From Bradyrhizobium sp. SZCCT0148 (lineage in GTDB: Bacteria > Pseudomonadota > Alphaproteobacteria > Rhizobiales > Xanthobacteraceae), in NCBI RefSeq assembly GCF_018129985.1, contig NZ_JAFCKT010000009.1:124001-188000 (forward strand): 64,000 nt of DNA. Reading direction: 5' to 3'. The position numbers and the translations under genes were made by a program. Every line of letters begins with the position of its first letter. Position 1 is the first letter of the stretch. The notes under the pieces were generated by a model. That model saw only the letters and a program-made list of their open reading frames with translations. It was not told the origin of the DNA and ran no database searches. Of the stretch, positions 26,382-35,996 are shown piece by piece.

Positions 26382-27449
26382 TCACTTCGGCGCGATGCCG
26401 GCGAACTGCAGCACGCCGGCCACAACGATCACCATCGCCAGCGACAAAGGCAGGAACACCTTCCAGCCGAGGCGCATCAGTTGATCGTAGCGGTAGCGCG
26501 GCACGATCGCCTTTGCCATCGCGAACAGGAAGAACATGAAGAAGACTTTGAGCGAGAACCAGATGATCCCGGGCACCCAGTTGAAGGGCGGCAGGTCGAC
26601 CGGCGGCAGCCAGCCTCCGAGGAACAGGATCGTCGCCATCGCGCACATCGTGACGATCGCGACATACTCACCGAGCATGAACAGCAGATACGGCGTCGAG
26701 CCGTACTCGACCATGAAGCCGGCAACCAGCTCGGATTCAGCTTCCACGAGGTCGAACGGCGGGCGGTTGGTCTCCGCCAGCGCCGAGACGTAGAACACCA
26801 CGAACATCGGGAACAGCGGCCAGACGTACCAGTTCAGGATGGTCAGCTGCGGCAGTCCGATCAGGCTGGCGAGCCCGCGGACGTGCTGGGCCTCGACCAC
26901 GGCCGACAGGTTCAGCGTGCCGGCGCAGAGCAGCACCGTGATGATGACAAAGCCGATCGAGACTTCGTAGGACACCATCTGCGCCGCCGAGCGCAGCGCG
27001 GCCAGGAACGGATACTTCGAGTTCGACGACCAGCCGGCCATGATGATGCCGTAGATCGACAGCGACGAGATCGCGAAGATGAAGAGGATGCCGACATTGA
27101 TGTCGGCGATGACCCAGCCGAGATTGGTCGGGATCACCGCCCAGGCCGCAAGCGCAAGCACGCACGACACCAGCGGCGCCAGCAGGAACACGCCCTTGTT
27201 GGCGCCGGCCGGGATGATCGGCTCCTTCAGCACGAATTTCAAAAGGTCCGCGAAGGATTGCAGCAGGCCCCAGGGGCCGACCACGTTCGGGCCGCGCCGG
27301 ATCTGCACCGCCGCCCAGATCTTGCGGTCGGCGAGCAGGATGTAGGCGATCGCGATCAGCAGGACGACGAGCACCAGGACGCTCTCCGCGATCATGATGA
27401 TCAGCGGCCAGAGGAAACCGGTCCAGAATGCGCTTTCGAAAAATTCCAT
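26382..27449 (-). CDS. nuoH: NADH-quinone oxidoreductase subunit H
   Basis: 355 residues, eight or nine membrane helices, the complex I subunit at the quinone tunnel (E-channel). RRGPNVVGPWGLLQSFADLL near 53-72 and AETNRPPFDLVEAESELVAG near 225-245 are diagnostic; the latter holds the conserved acidic residues. It lies 6 bases downstream of nuoG. Confidence 0.96.
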   Translation of the reverse strand: MEFFESAFWTGFLWPLIIMIAESVLVLVVLLIAIAYILLADRKIWAAVQIRRGPNVVGPWGLLQSFADLLKFVLKEPIIPAGANKGVFLLAPLVSCVLALAAWAVIPTNLGWVIADINVGILFIFAISSLSIYGIIMAGWSSNSKYPFLAALRSAAQMVSYEVSIGFVIITVLLCAGTLNLSAVVEAQHVRGLASLIGLPQLTILNWYVWPLFPMFVVFYVSALAETNRPPFDLVEAESELVAGFMVEYGSTPYLLFMLGEYVAIVTMCAMATILFLGGWLPPVDLPPFNWVPGIIWFSLKVFFMFFLFAMAKAIVPRYRYDQLMRLGWKVFLPLSLAMVIVVAGVLQFAGIAPK

Positions 27450-27455
27450 TCTAGC

Positions 27456-29531
27456 TCACTCCGCTGCGGTCAGCATCTGCCCGGAGGCAAGCCGCGAACA
27501 TTCCGCCATCACGGCGGACGCACGCGCGATTGGGTTGGTCAAATAGAAGTCCTCGATCCGCGGCTTGAACGGCGCCTTCTCGGGCGAACCGCCCTTCCCC
27601 GCCAGCTTCTTGATCTGGTCAGCCGAGCCGGCCTCGATCTGGTCGAGACGGATCAAATGGGGCACGGCCTTGAAGATCGCCTGGCGCAGCGCCGCAAGCG
27701 AGTCGTAGCCGAGCTTCTTGCCGAGCGCCTCCGACAGCGCTCGGATGATCGCCCAGTCCTCGCGGGCTTCGCCCGGCGGGAAAGCGGCGCGTCCCGTCAT
27801 CTGCACCCGGCCTTCGGTGTTGACATAGATCGCGGACTTCTCGGTGTAGGCGGCAGCGGGCAGGATGACGTCGGCGCGGTGTGCACCGCGGTCACCGTGG
27901 GTGCCGATATAGACGACGAAGGTGCCGTCAGGCGCGCTGATCTCGTCGGCACCGAGCAGGAACAGCAAGTCCAGCGTGCCGAACGTCGTCATCTGCGCGG
28001 CGTTCAAGCCCCCGCCGGTTGCGGAGAAGCCGATGTCGAGCGCTCCGACGCGCGAAGCGCTCTCGTGCAGCACGCCAAAGCCTGTCCAGCCGTCCTTGAG
28101 AGCGCCGACATCGAGCGCGAGCTTGGCGGCGCTGGCGAGAATGGCGGCCCCGTCGTGACGCGAGGCCGCGCCCGCGCCGACCAGGATGATCGGGTTCTTG
28201 GCGTTCTTCAGCACGTCCATGAAGGAGTGCTTGCCGGCCGCGAGTTCACCGAGGGTCTCGGTGCCTGCGCCGAGGTGATCATAGTCATAGGTCAGATCGG
28301 CCTTGGCGCCGATCACGCCGACCTTGAAGCCGCCGGCGCGCCAGCGCTTGCGGATACGGGCGTTGAACACGGCCGCCTCTTTCCGCGGGTTCGCGCCGAT
28401 GATGAGCAGCGCGTCCGCCTGCTCGACGCCGGCCAGCGTCGGGTTGAAGATGTAGGAGCCGCGGCCGAGCGCGGGATCGAAGGCGTCGCCGCCCTGGACC
28501 GCCAGATTGTTCGAACCGAACTTGGCGAGCAGATCCTTCAGCGCGAACATCTCCTCGACGCCGGCAAGGTCGCCGGCGATCGCGCCCATGCGCTTGCCGT
28601 CGGTGCGCGCCGCTTTCGCAGCGATCGCGGCAAAGGCCTCCTGCCAGCTCGCCGCGCGCAGCTTGCCGGCTTCGCGGATATAGGGCCGATCGAGCCGCTG
28701 GGTGCGCAGGCCGTCGACGATGTGACGGGTCTTGTCGGAGATCCACTCCTCGTTCACGGCCTCGTTGATGCGCGGCAGCACGCGCATCACTTCACGGCCG
28801 CGGGTGTCGACGCGGATCGCAGACCCGACGCCGTCCATGACGTCGATCGACTGGGTCTTGCCGAGCTCCCACGGGCGCGCGGCAAACGCGTAAGGCTTCG
28901 AGGTCAGCGCGCCGACCGGGCAGATGTCGACGAGATTGCCCTGCAATTCAGAGGTCAGCGCGTGCTCGAGATAGGTCGTGATCTCCATGTCCTCGCCGCG
29001 GCCCGTGGCGCCCATCTCGGGCGCACCTGCGACTTCCGCCGAGAAGCGGACACAGCGCGTGCACTGGATGCAGCGGTTCATCGAGGTCTTGACCAGCGCG
29101 CCGAGATATTTGTCCTCGACCGCGCGCTTGTTCTCGGCGAAGCGGCTGGTGTCGACACCATAGCCCATCGCCTGGTCCTGCAGATCGCACTCGCCGCCCT
29201 GGTCGCAGATCGGGCAGTCCAGTGGATGGTTGATCAGAAGGAACTCCATCACGCCTTCGCGTGCCTTCTTCACCATCGGCGAACGCGTCGAGATCTCCGG
29301 CGGTTCGCCCTTGGGACCCGGACGGCAGTCGCGCACGCCCCAGGCGCAGCTCGCGACCGGCTTCGGGCCGCCCTTCACCTCGACGAGGCACATCCGGCAA
29401 TTGCCGGCGATCGACAGCCGCTCATGGTAGCAGAAGCGCGGAATCTCGGCACCAGCCGCCTCGCATGCCTGAAGCAGCGTGTATTCGGCGGGGACATCGA
29501 TCTCTTTGCCGTCGATGATGAGCTTGGTCAT
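27456..29531 (-). CDS. nuoG: NADH-quinone oxidoreductase subunit G
   Basis: 691 residues from the ATG at 29531 (MTKLIIDGKEIDVPAEYT). N-terminal 2Fe-2S domain with Cys34, 45, 48 and 62; then the His/Cys-ligated 4Fe-4S region (HPLDCPICDQGGECDLQDQA) and a further cluster (CIQCTRCVRF, with VDICPVGALTS). The C-terminal two thirds is a molybdopterin-oxidoreductase-like domain that carries no cofactor in complex I. It sits 5 bases after nuoF. Confidence 0.96.
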   Translation of the reverse strand: MTKLIIDGKEIDVPAEYTLLQACEAAGAEIPRFCYHERLSIAGNCRMCLVEVKGGPKPVASCAWGVRDCRPGPKGEPPEISTRSPMVKKAREGVMEFLLINHPLDCPICDQGGECDLQDQAMGYGVDTSRFAENKRAVEDKYLGALVKTSMNRCIQCTRCVRFSAEVAGAPEMGATGRGEDMEITTYLEHALTSELQGNLVDICPVGALTSKPYAFAARPWELGKTQSIDVMDGVGSAIRVDTRGREVMRVLPRINEAVNEEWISDKTRHIVDGLRTQRLDRPYIREAGKLRAASWQEAFAAIAAKAARTDGKRMGAIAGDLAGVEEMFALKDLLAKFGSNNLAVQGGDAFDPALGRGSYIFNPTLAGVEQADALLIIGANPRKEAAVFNARIRKRWRAGGFKVGVIGAKADLTYDYDHLGAGTETLGELAAGKHSFMDVLKNAKNPIILVGAGAASRHDGAAILASAAKLALDVGALKDGWTGFGVLHESASRVGALDIGFSATGGGLNAAQMTTFGTLDLLFLLGADEISAPDGTFVVYIGTHGDRGAHRADVILPAAAYTEKSAIYVNTEGRVQMTGRAAFPPGEAREDWAIIRALSEALGKKLGYDSLAALRQAIFKAVPHLIRLDQIEAGSADQIKKLAGKGGSPEKAPFKPRIEDFYLTNPIARASAVMAECSRLASGQMLTAAE

Positions 29532-29536
29532 GTCTC

Positions 29537-30862
<1,326 letters not shown>

Positions 30863-30877
30863 ATCAGTGCTTTCCGA

Positions 30878-31078
30878 TCAACGAATGGACTGCTTGTAGG
30901 CAAGTCCGGCGGCGCAGACGGCGAAGATCAGCGCCCAGAGCAGACTGGTCTCCTGCGTCGCGTTCATGATGAAACGCTGCAGCAGGAACATGAAGGCGGC
31001 CGCGACCGCGGCGTGCATGGCGACGAAGCCCCATTTCTTCACGGCCCCGTTCCCTCCAATTGCGGGGAGATCACCCAT
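30878..31078 (-). CDS. 66-residue membrane protein embedded between nuoE and nuoF
   Basis: 66 residues with two predicted membrane helices (about 17-36 AMHAAVAAAFMFLLQRFI and 44-60 LLWALIFAVCAAGLAY). Its start overlaps the nuoE stop by one base, so it is translated with the operon. It is not one of the fourteen canonical Nuo subunits. It may be a complex I accessory or assembly protein or a passenger; only position supports this. In-frame alternative start at the later MHAAVAAAF. Confidence 0.65.
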   Translation of the reverse strand: MGDLPAIGGNGAVKKWGFVAMHAAVAAAFMFLLQRFIMNATQETSLLWALIFAVCAAGLAYKQSIR

Positions 31079-31689
31079 CAGGTGCTCTCCTTCAGCGTGG
31101 TCGGCCCGCCCATCGGCGCCGAGAACTGGCGGCCGTTCTGCGGGCCGGGCTTAGGCGGATTGCCCGAAGCGAAACCGTCGAGCACCTTGCCGAAGCTTTC
31201 CTTGGTCAGGTCCTCATAGGTGTCCTTGCCGATCATGACCATCGGCGCGTTCACGCAGGCGCCGAGGCACTCGACCTCCTCCCAGCTGAAATTGCCGTCC
31301 TTGGACAGATGGAAGGGCTCGTGATGGATGCGGTGCTCGCAGACGTGGATCAGATCCTCGGCGCCCCGCAGCCGGCACGGCGTGGTGCCGCAGACCTGGA
31401 CGTGGGCCTTCTTGCCGACGGGGGCGAGCTGGAACATCGTGTAGAAGGTCGCGACTTCCAGCACGCGGATATAGGGCATGTCGAGCATGTCGGCGATGAC
31501 GCGGATCGCGGCTTCCGAGACCCAGCCGTCGTGCTGCTCCTGCGCGCGCCAGAGAATGGCGATGACGGCGGAGGCCTGGCGGCCGGCCGGGTATTTCGCG
31601 ATCTGCTGCTTGGCGAAAGCGAGGTTTTCCTCCGTGAACGCAAAGCTCGCGGGCTGAACTTCCTTCGGTGCTAATCGGCGAACGGACAT
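31078..31689 (-). CDS. nuoE: NADH-quinone oxidoreductase subunit E
   Basis: 203 residues, thioredoxin-fold 2Fe-2S protein (cluster N1a). The four ligands are visible as Cys100 and Cys105 (VCGTTPCRLRG) and Cys141 and Cys145 (VECLGACVNAPM). An N-terminal helical domain (EAAIRVIADMLDMPYIRVLEVATFY) contacts NuoF. The C-terminus carries an extra Pro/Gly-rich tail. A non-nuo methyltransferase gene lies between it and nuoD. Confidence 0.96.
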   Translation of the reverse strand: MSVRRLAPKEVQPASFAFTEENLAFAKQQIAKYPAGRQASAVIAILWRAQEQHDGWVSEAAIRVIADMLDMPYIRVLEVATFYTMFQLAPVGKKAHVQVCGTTPCRLRGAEDLIHVCEHRIHHEPFHLSKDGNFSWEEVECLGACVNAPMVMIGKDTYEDLTKESFGKVLDGFASGNPPKPGPQNGRQFSAPMGGPTTLKEST

Positions 31690-31701
31690 CTCTTCAATCT
31701 C

Positions 31702-32667
31702 TCACTGCATGCGGCGCGCAGTTTTCGCATTCAGGGCTTCGATCCTGTCCTGCCAAAATGCGCTTGCGGTGCCGAAAACGTTGTAGCCGACGTGGGTCGA
31801 GACCTTGATGCGGTCGAGGATCGACAGCTCGGTCACGGTCTCCATCCGGTTGCTGCGCGGATCAAACACGATCAGCTTCAGCGGGGTCTGTTCGAGGATG
31901 AAGCGCGACACTGCATGGGAGCGGTCGCTGCCGTGCTCCTCGCACATGATGACGCTGTCGGCCTGGAGCAGCCGCGCGCCGCCCTTGATCGCCTCGATCT
32001 CGACGCCCTCGACGTCGAGCTTGATCAGGTACTTGCCGGCGCTCGCCACCTTGCCGTCCTCGATCAGATTGTCGAGTGCGATGACCGGCACCTCCTCGCC
32101 GCCCGCGGAGGGAGCGCCGGCGATGCTGAAGGCTTCGTGCTTGGTGCCCGACAGACGCGCGGTGCCGCGGCTGGCGCCGATCGCGCATTTCATGGTCTCG
32201 AAGCGGTCGCCGTTGACGCGGGCGTTGTTGGCGAGCTTCGGGTAGTTCTGCCCCGACGGCTCGATCGCGATCGCCTTGTGCGAGCCGAACGGCCTGCTCG
32301 ACACCAGCACGGACCAATAGCCGTAATTGGCGCCGCAATCGAGCAGCGTGTAGTCGACGTCGACGCTATCGGCGAACAGCAGCTCGAGCTCGTCCTCGTA
32401 ATGGTAGGACCGATTGAGCAGCTTGCTCCAATAGCCATCGCCATAAGGGAATTCGAACACGGCGTCGGGATTGAGCCGGATCGCGATGTTGCGCTCCGGC
32501 AGCGTCTTCCGCAGCAAATTCGCGCAGGCGATGTAGCCCATGTGCGAGAAATGCGAGGAGATCTTCGATCCCGTCACCAGCGCCAAGGCAGCCGTCCGCT
32601 CCCACAGGTTGGCCCCTTCGAGGGCCCCCGAGGCGCGGTCAAACTGGATTGGCGCCTGCTGCCCCAT
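31702..32667 (-). CDS. FkbM-family SAM-dependent methyltransferase inside the nuo operon
   Basis: 321 residues from the ATG at 32667, which shares one base with the nuoD stop (TGATG). SAM motif I is YTLLDCGANYGYWSVLV near 119-135, and KYLIKLDVEGVEIEAIKGG near 210-228 is the hallmark of Methyltransf_21/FkbM enzymes. These usually O-methylate sugars or small molecules. It is placed between nuoD and nuoE, 12 bases before nuoE. FkbM is not a complex I subunit; NDUFAF7- and NDUFAF5-type methyltransferases that assist complex I belong to other families. Substrate unknown; a role in complex I is only a positional suggestion. Confidence 0.88.
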   Translation of the reverse strand: MGQQAPIQFDRASGALEGANLWERTAALALVTGSKISSHFSHMGYIACANLLRKTLPERNIAIRLNPDAVFEFPYGDGYWSKLLNRSYHYEDELELLFADSVDVDYTLLDCGANYGYWSVLVSSRPFGSHKAIAIEPSGQNYPKLANNARVNGDRFETMKCAIGASRGTARLSGTKHEAFSIAGAPSAGGEEVPVIALDNLIEDGKVASAGKYLIKLDVEGVEIEAIKGGARLLQADSVIMCEEHGSDRSHAVSRFILEQTPLKLIVFDPRSNRMETVTELSILDRIKVSTHVGYNVFGTASAFWQDRIEALNAKTARRMQ

Positions 32668-33863
32668 CACCGATCGACCTCTCCGAACACGATGTCGAGC
32701 GAGCCGAGGATGGCGGAGACGTCGGCGAGCAGATGGCCGCGGCAGATGTGATCCATCGCCTGCAAATGCGCAAAGCCCGGCGCGCGGATCTTGCACTTGT
32801 AGGGCTTGTTGGTGCCGTCGGAGATCAGATAGACGCCGAACTCGCCCTTGGGCGCCTCGACCGCGGCGTAGACCTCGCCGGCGGGCACGTGGACGCCTTC
32901 GGTGTAGAGCTTGAAGTGGTGGATCAGCGCTTCCATCGAGCGCTTCATCTCGCCCCGGCGCGGCGGCGCGACCTTGTTGTCCTCGACGACCACCGGCCCC
33001 TTGCCCTCGGGCGCGTTCAGCTTCTGGATGCACTGCCGCATGATGCGCACGGATTGGCGCATCTCTTCCATGCGGATCAGATAGCGGTCGTAGCAGTCGC
33101 CGTTCTTGCCGATCGGAATGTCGAAATCCATCTCGGCGTAGCATTCATAGGGCTGCGACTTGCGTAGGTCCCAGGCCGCGCCCGAGCCGCGCACCATCAC
33201 GCCCGAGAAGCCCCACTCCCAGGCTTCCTTGAGCGGCACCACGCCGATGTCGACGTTGCGCTGCTTGAAGATGCGGTTGGCGGTGAGGAGCCGGTCGAGA
33301 TCGTCCACCACCTTGAGGAACGGATCGCACCAGGCCTCGATGTCGTCGACCAGCTTCTGCGGCAGATCCTGATGGACGCCGCCGACGCGGAAGAAAGCTG
33401 CGTGCATACGGCTGCCCGAAGCGCGCTCGTAGAACACCATCAGCTTTTCGCGCTCTTCGAAGCCCCACAGCGGCGGGGTCAGCGCGCCGACGTCCATCGC
33501 CTGCGTGGTGACGTTGAGCAGATGCGACAGGATGCGGCCGATCTCGCAATAGAGCACGCGGATGAGCTGGCCGCGGCGCGGCACCTCGATGCCGAGCAGC
33601 TTCTCGGCCGCCATGCAGAAGGCGTGCTCCTGGTTCATCGGCGCGACGTAATCGAGCCGGTCGAAATACGGGATCGCCTGCAGATAGGTCTTTTGCTCGA
33701 TCAGCTTCTCGGTGCCACGATGCAGCAGGCCGATATGGGGGTCGACACGCGCGACGACCTCGCCATCCAATTCGAGCACGAGACGCAACACACCGTGGGC
33801 CGCTGGATGCTGCGGCCCGAAGTTGATGGTGAAGTTGCGAAGGTTTTCGGGTTGCTCGTTCAT
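32667..33863 (-). CDS. nuoD: NADH-quinone oxidoreductase subunit D
   Basis: 398 residues, the 49-kDa subunit that forms the quinone site with NuoB. Diagnostic segments are INFGPQHPAAHGVLRLVLEL near 10-30 (quinone-site His), HIGLLHRGTEKLIE and the C-terminal DVSAILGSLDIVFGEVDR. It starts 2 bases after the nuoC stop. Separate nuoC and nuoD genes (not a nuoCD fusion) are the alphaproteobacterial arrangement. Confidence 0.96.
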   Translation of the reverse strand: MNEQPENLRNFTINFGPQHPAAHGVLRLVLELDGEVVARVDPHIGLLHRGTEKLIEQKTYLQAIPYFDRLDYVAPMNQEHAFCMAAEKLLGIEVPRRGQLIRVLYCEIGRILSHLLNVTTQAMDVGALTPPLWGFEEREKLMVFYERASGSRMHAAFFRVGGVHQDLPQKLVDDIEAWCDPFLKVVDDLDRLLTANRIFKQRNVDIGVVPLKEAWEWGFSGVMVRGSGAAWDLRKSQPYECYAEMDFDIPIGKNGDCYDRYLIRMEEMRQSVRIMRQCIQKLNAPEGKGPVVVEDNKVAPPRRGEMKRSMEALIHHFKLYTEGVHVPAGEVYAAVEAPKGEFGVYLISDGTNKPYKCKIRAPGFAHLQAMDHICRGHLLADVSAILGSLDIVFGEVDR

Positions 33864-33865
33864 GA

Positions 33866-34480
33866 TCAGACCTTCGGTCCCGCTTTTTCATCACCCGGAA
33901 GGACCGGATAATCGGCTCCCTCCCACGGAGACAAAAAGTCGAACTTGCGGAATTCTTGGTTGAGCCGGACGGGCTCGTACACCACCCGCTTCTCCTGGTC
34001 GTCGTAGCGGACCTCGACGAAACCGGTGGTCGGGAAATCCTTGCGCAGCGGATGCCCCTCGAAACCGTAGTCCGTGAGGATGCGCCGCATGTCGGGATGG
34101 CCGACGAAGAACACGCCATAGAGGTCATAGGCCTCGCGCTCGAACCAGTCGGCGCCGGGGAACACCTCGATCAGCGATGGCACCTGGGTGGTCTCGTCGG
34201 CCTGCGCCTTGAGCCGGATCCGCGCGTTCAGGGTCGGTGACAGGAAGTGATAGATCACGTCGAAGCGCTTCTCGCGCGACGGATAATCCGCGGCCGTGAT
34301 GTCGGTGAAGTTGATGAAACGACAGCTCGGATCGTCGCGGAGGTACTTGACCACCTCGACGATCTTGCTCACCTCGACATCGACGGTGAGCTGGTTGAAG
34401 GCCACCGAATGACCGATCGCGGCGCCCGGAAGCGCACTAACGATCGTCTGCCCCAGGGCGTCGAGCTTGGCGTCGTCCAT
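33866..34480 (-). CDS. nuoC: NADH-quinone oxidoreductase subunit C
   Basis: 204 residues from the ATG at 34480 (MDDAKLDALGQTIV). The 30-kDa subunit signature is ERFDVIYHFLSPTLNARIRL-like (here EKRFDVIYHFLS) near 80, followed by PSLIEVFPGADWFEREAYDLYGV and FEGHPLRKDFP. It lies between nuoB (11-base gap) and nuoD (2 bases). The open frame extends upstream into nuoB but that part is not a nuoC start. Confidence 0.95.
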   Translation of the reverse strand: MDDAKLDALGQTIVSALPGAAIGHSVAFNQLTVDVEVSKIVEVVKYLRDDPSCRFINFTDITAADYPSREKRFDVIYHFLSPTLNARIRLKAQADETTQVPSLIEVFPGADWFEREAYDLYGVFFVGHPDMRRILTDYGFEGHPLRKDFPTTGFVEVRYDDQEKRVVYEPVRLNQEFRKFDFLSPWEGADYPVLPGDEKAGPKV

Positions 34481-34491
34481 CACGTAAAACC

Positions 34492-35079
34492 TTAGCGTTC
34501 GATGGTGCCGGTGCGGCGGATCTTCTTCTGCAGCAGCAGCACGCCGTAGAGCAGCGCTTCCGCCGTGGGCGGGCAGCCCGGCACATAGATGTCGATCGGC
34601 ACGATGCGGTCGCAGCCGCGCACGACCGAGTAGGAATAGTGATAATAGCCGCCGCCATTCGCGCAGGAGCCCATCGAGATGACGTAGCGCGGCTCGGGCA
34701 TCTGGTCGTAGACCTTGCGCAGCGCAGGCGCCATCTTGTTGGTCAGGGTGCCCGCGACGATCATCACGTCGGACTGGCGCGGCGAGGCACGGGGCGCGAA
34801 GCCGAAGCGCTCGACGTCGTAGCGCGGCATCGACACCTGCATCATCTCGACCGCACAACAGGCGAGACCGAAGGTCATCCACATCAGCGAGCCGGTACGG
34901 GCCCAGGTGATGAGGTCGTCGGTTGCGGCAACGAAGAAGCCCTTGTCGGACAGCTCCGAGTTGACCTCGAGGAAGAACGGATCATTGGCTCCGACCGGCC
35001 GGCCGGTCGACGGATCCAGGATGCCCTTGGGGGCCGGCGCGATCGCCGGGCCTGTGGACGGCGCGGGGGTCAATCCCAT
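34492..35079 (-). CDS. nuoB: NADH-quinone oxidoreductase subunit B (N2 cluster)
   Basis: 195 residues from the ATG at 35079, preferred over one at 35100 because AGAAGGGAG lies about 8 bases upstream. The N2 4Fe-4S ligands are the adjacent pair Cys74-Cys75 (LACCAVEMM) plus GSCANGGG and VPGCPPTAEAL. The N-terminal 30 residues are Pro/Ala-rich. It overlaps the nuoA stop by 10 bases. Confidence 0.96.
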   Translation of the reverse strand: MGLTPAPSTGPAIAPAPKGILDPSTGRPVGANDPFFLEVNSELSDKGFFVAATDDLITWARTGSLMWMTFGLACCAVEMMQVSMPRYDVERFGFAPRASPRQSDVMIVAGTLTNKMAPALRKVYDQMPEPRYVISMGSCANGGGYYHYSYSVVRGCDRIVPIDIYVPGCPPTAEALLYGVLLLQKKIRRTGTIER

Positions 35080-35435
35080 TCCAGTGCTCCCTTCTTCCAT
35101 TCATAGGCGAACCCGACCGTCAGAACGCCGAGGAACACCACCATGGACCAGAAGCCGGTCGCGCCAAGCTTGCCGAACGCCACCGCCCAGGGAAACAGGA
35201 ACGCCACCTCGAGGTCGAAGATGATGAAGAGGATGGCGACCAGGTAGAAGCGCACGTCGAACTTCATGCGCGCGTCGTCGAAGGCGTTGAAACCGCACTC
35301 ATACGCCGACAGTTTTTCCGGATCCGGCTGCTGGAACGCCACGATGAAGGGCGCGATCAGCAGCACCAGGCCGATGAGGCCCGCTACCCCTATGAAGACG
35401 ACGAGTGGAAGATAGTTCTGCAGAATGCCGCTCAT
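35070..35435 (-). CDS. nuoA: NADH-quinone oxidoreductase subunit A
   Basis: 121 residues, three membrane helices. YECGFNAFDDARMKFDVRFY near 46-65 is the conserved loop between helices 1 and 2, and LFIIFDLEVAFLFPW holds the conserved acidic residues of helix 2. Start at 35435 (MSGILQNYLPLVV), with AAAAAGGGC about 9 bases upstream. First gene of the operon. Confidence 0.96.
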   Translation of the reverse strand: MSGILQNYLPLVVFIGVAGLIGLVLLIAPFIVAFQQPDPEKLSAYECGFNAFDDARMKFDVRFYLVAILFIIFDLEVAFLFPWAVAFGKLGATGFWSMVVFLGVLTVGFAYEWKKGALEWD

Positions 35436-35996
35436 TGGCGAGCCCTTTTTCCCGCAGCCTCGGGACAGCCACGGATTCGTCCGATTTGGAATTATTCTGA
35501 GCCTTAGCGCAGTGCACCAATGGGCGCAAGACACGCTCTTTTTAGGCCCTTTGCCGCCCCCAGCACGATGAAAATCCCGGAATCACCCCGCGCTGGTATG
35601 GAGCAGATCGGCAAACCCAGCAAGGGCGGTCCGCGCTCGCGGCAGTGACGTCCGTCGTTGGGAAAGCCCACCTCATGTAGGCCGCGCCGCAGCAAAATCC
35701 ACATTACAAGGAGGATAGGCCTCGGTCGGCGGCAATCCGGCCAAACGAGCCCCGAGCCGCTCCGAGAGGCCTATCCACAGGCAACGTGAGCACGAGCCAT
35801 GCATCACACGAGGCCGAGCCCCCGCCTCCTGCGATATCTTGCAGCCCGATCGGTCGCGAGCGCGGCGGCGGCGACGTGGAGGGCCGTCGCACACGCCGCG
35901 CCCGGATGAGCTTCGGGCTGGGGGGCATGGCCCGGATGCTCATCTATCTCGTGGCGGAGGATCAGCCGCCCGTGATGTCGCCGCCCTCGCCCGTCC
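35436..35996. other. 561-base region between nuoA and the siderophore receptor
   Basis: No convincing coding region on either strand. Short frames here have Arg/Pro/Ala compositions typical of out-of-frame high-GC DNA. It holds the probable nuo promoter at its nuoA end and the untranslated 3' region of the TonB receptor at the other. No clear intrinsic terminator is seen for the receptor gene. Confidence 0.4.
35491..35520 (-). promoter_or_regulatory. Candidate sigma-70-type promoter of the nuo operon
   Basis: On the minus strand, TTGGTG (35520-35515) and AATAAT (35496-35491) are separated by 18 bases, giving a start about 50 bases before the nuoA ATG. The match is fair, not perfect, and a weaker alternative pair lies slightly upstream. 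Confidence 0.35.
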
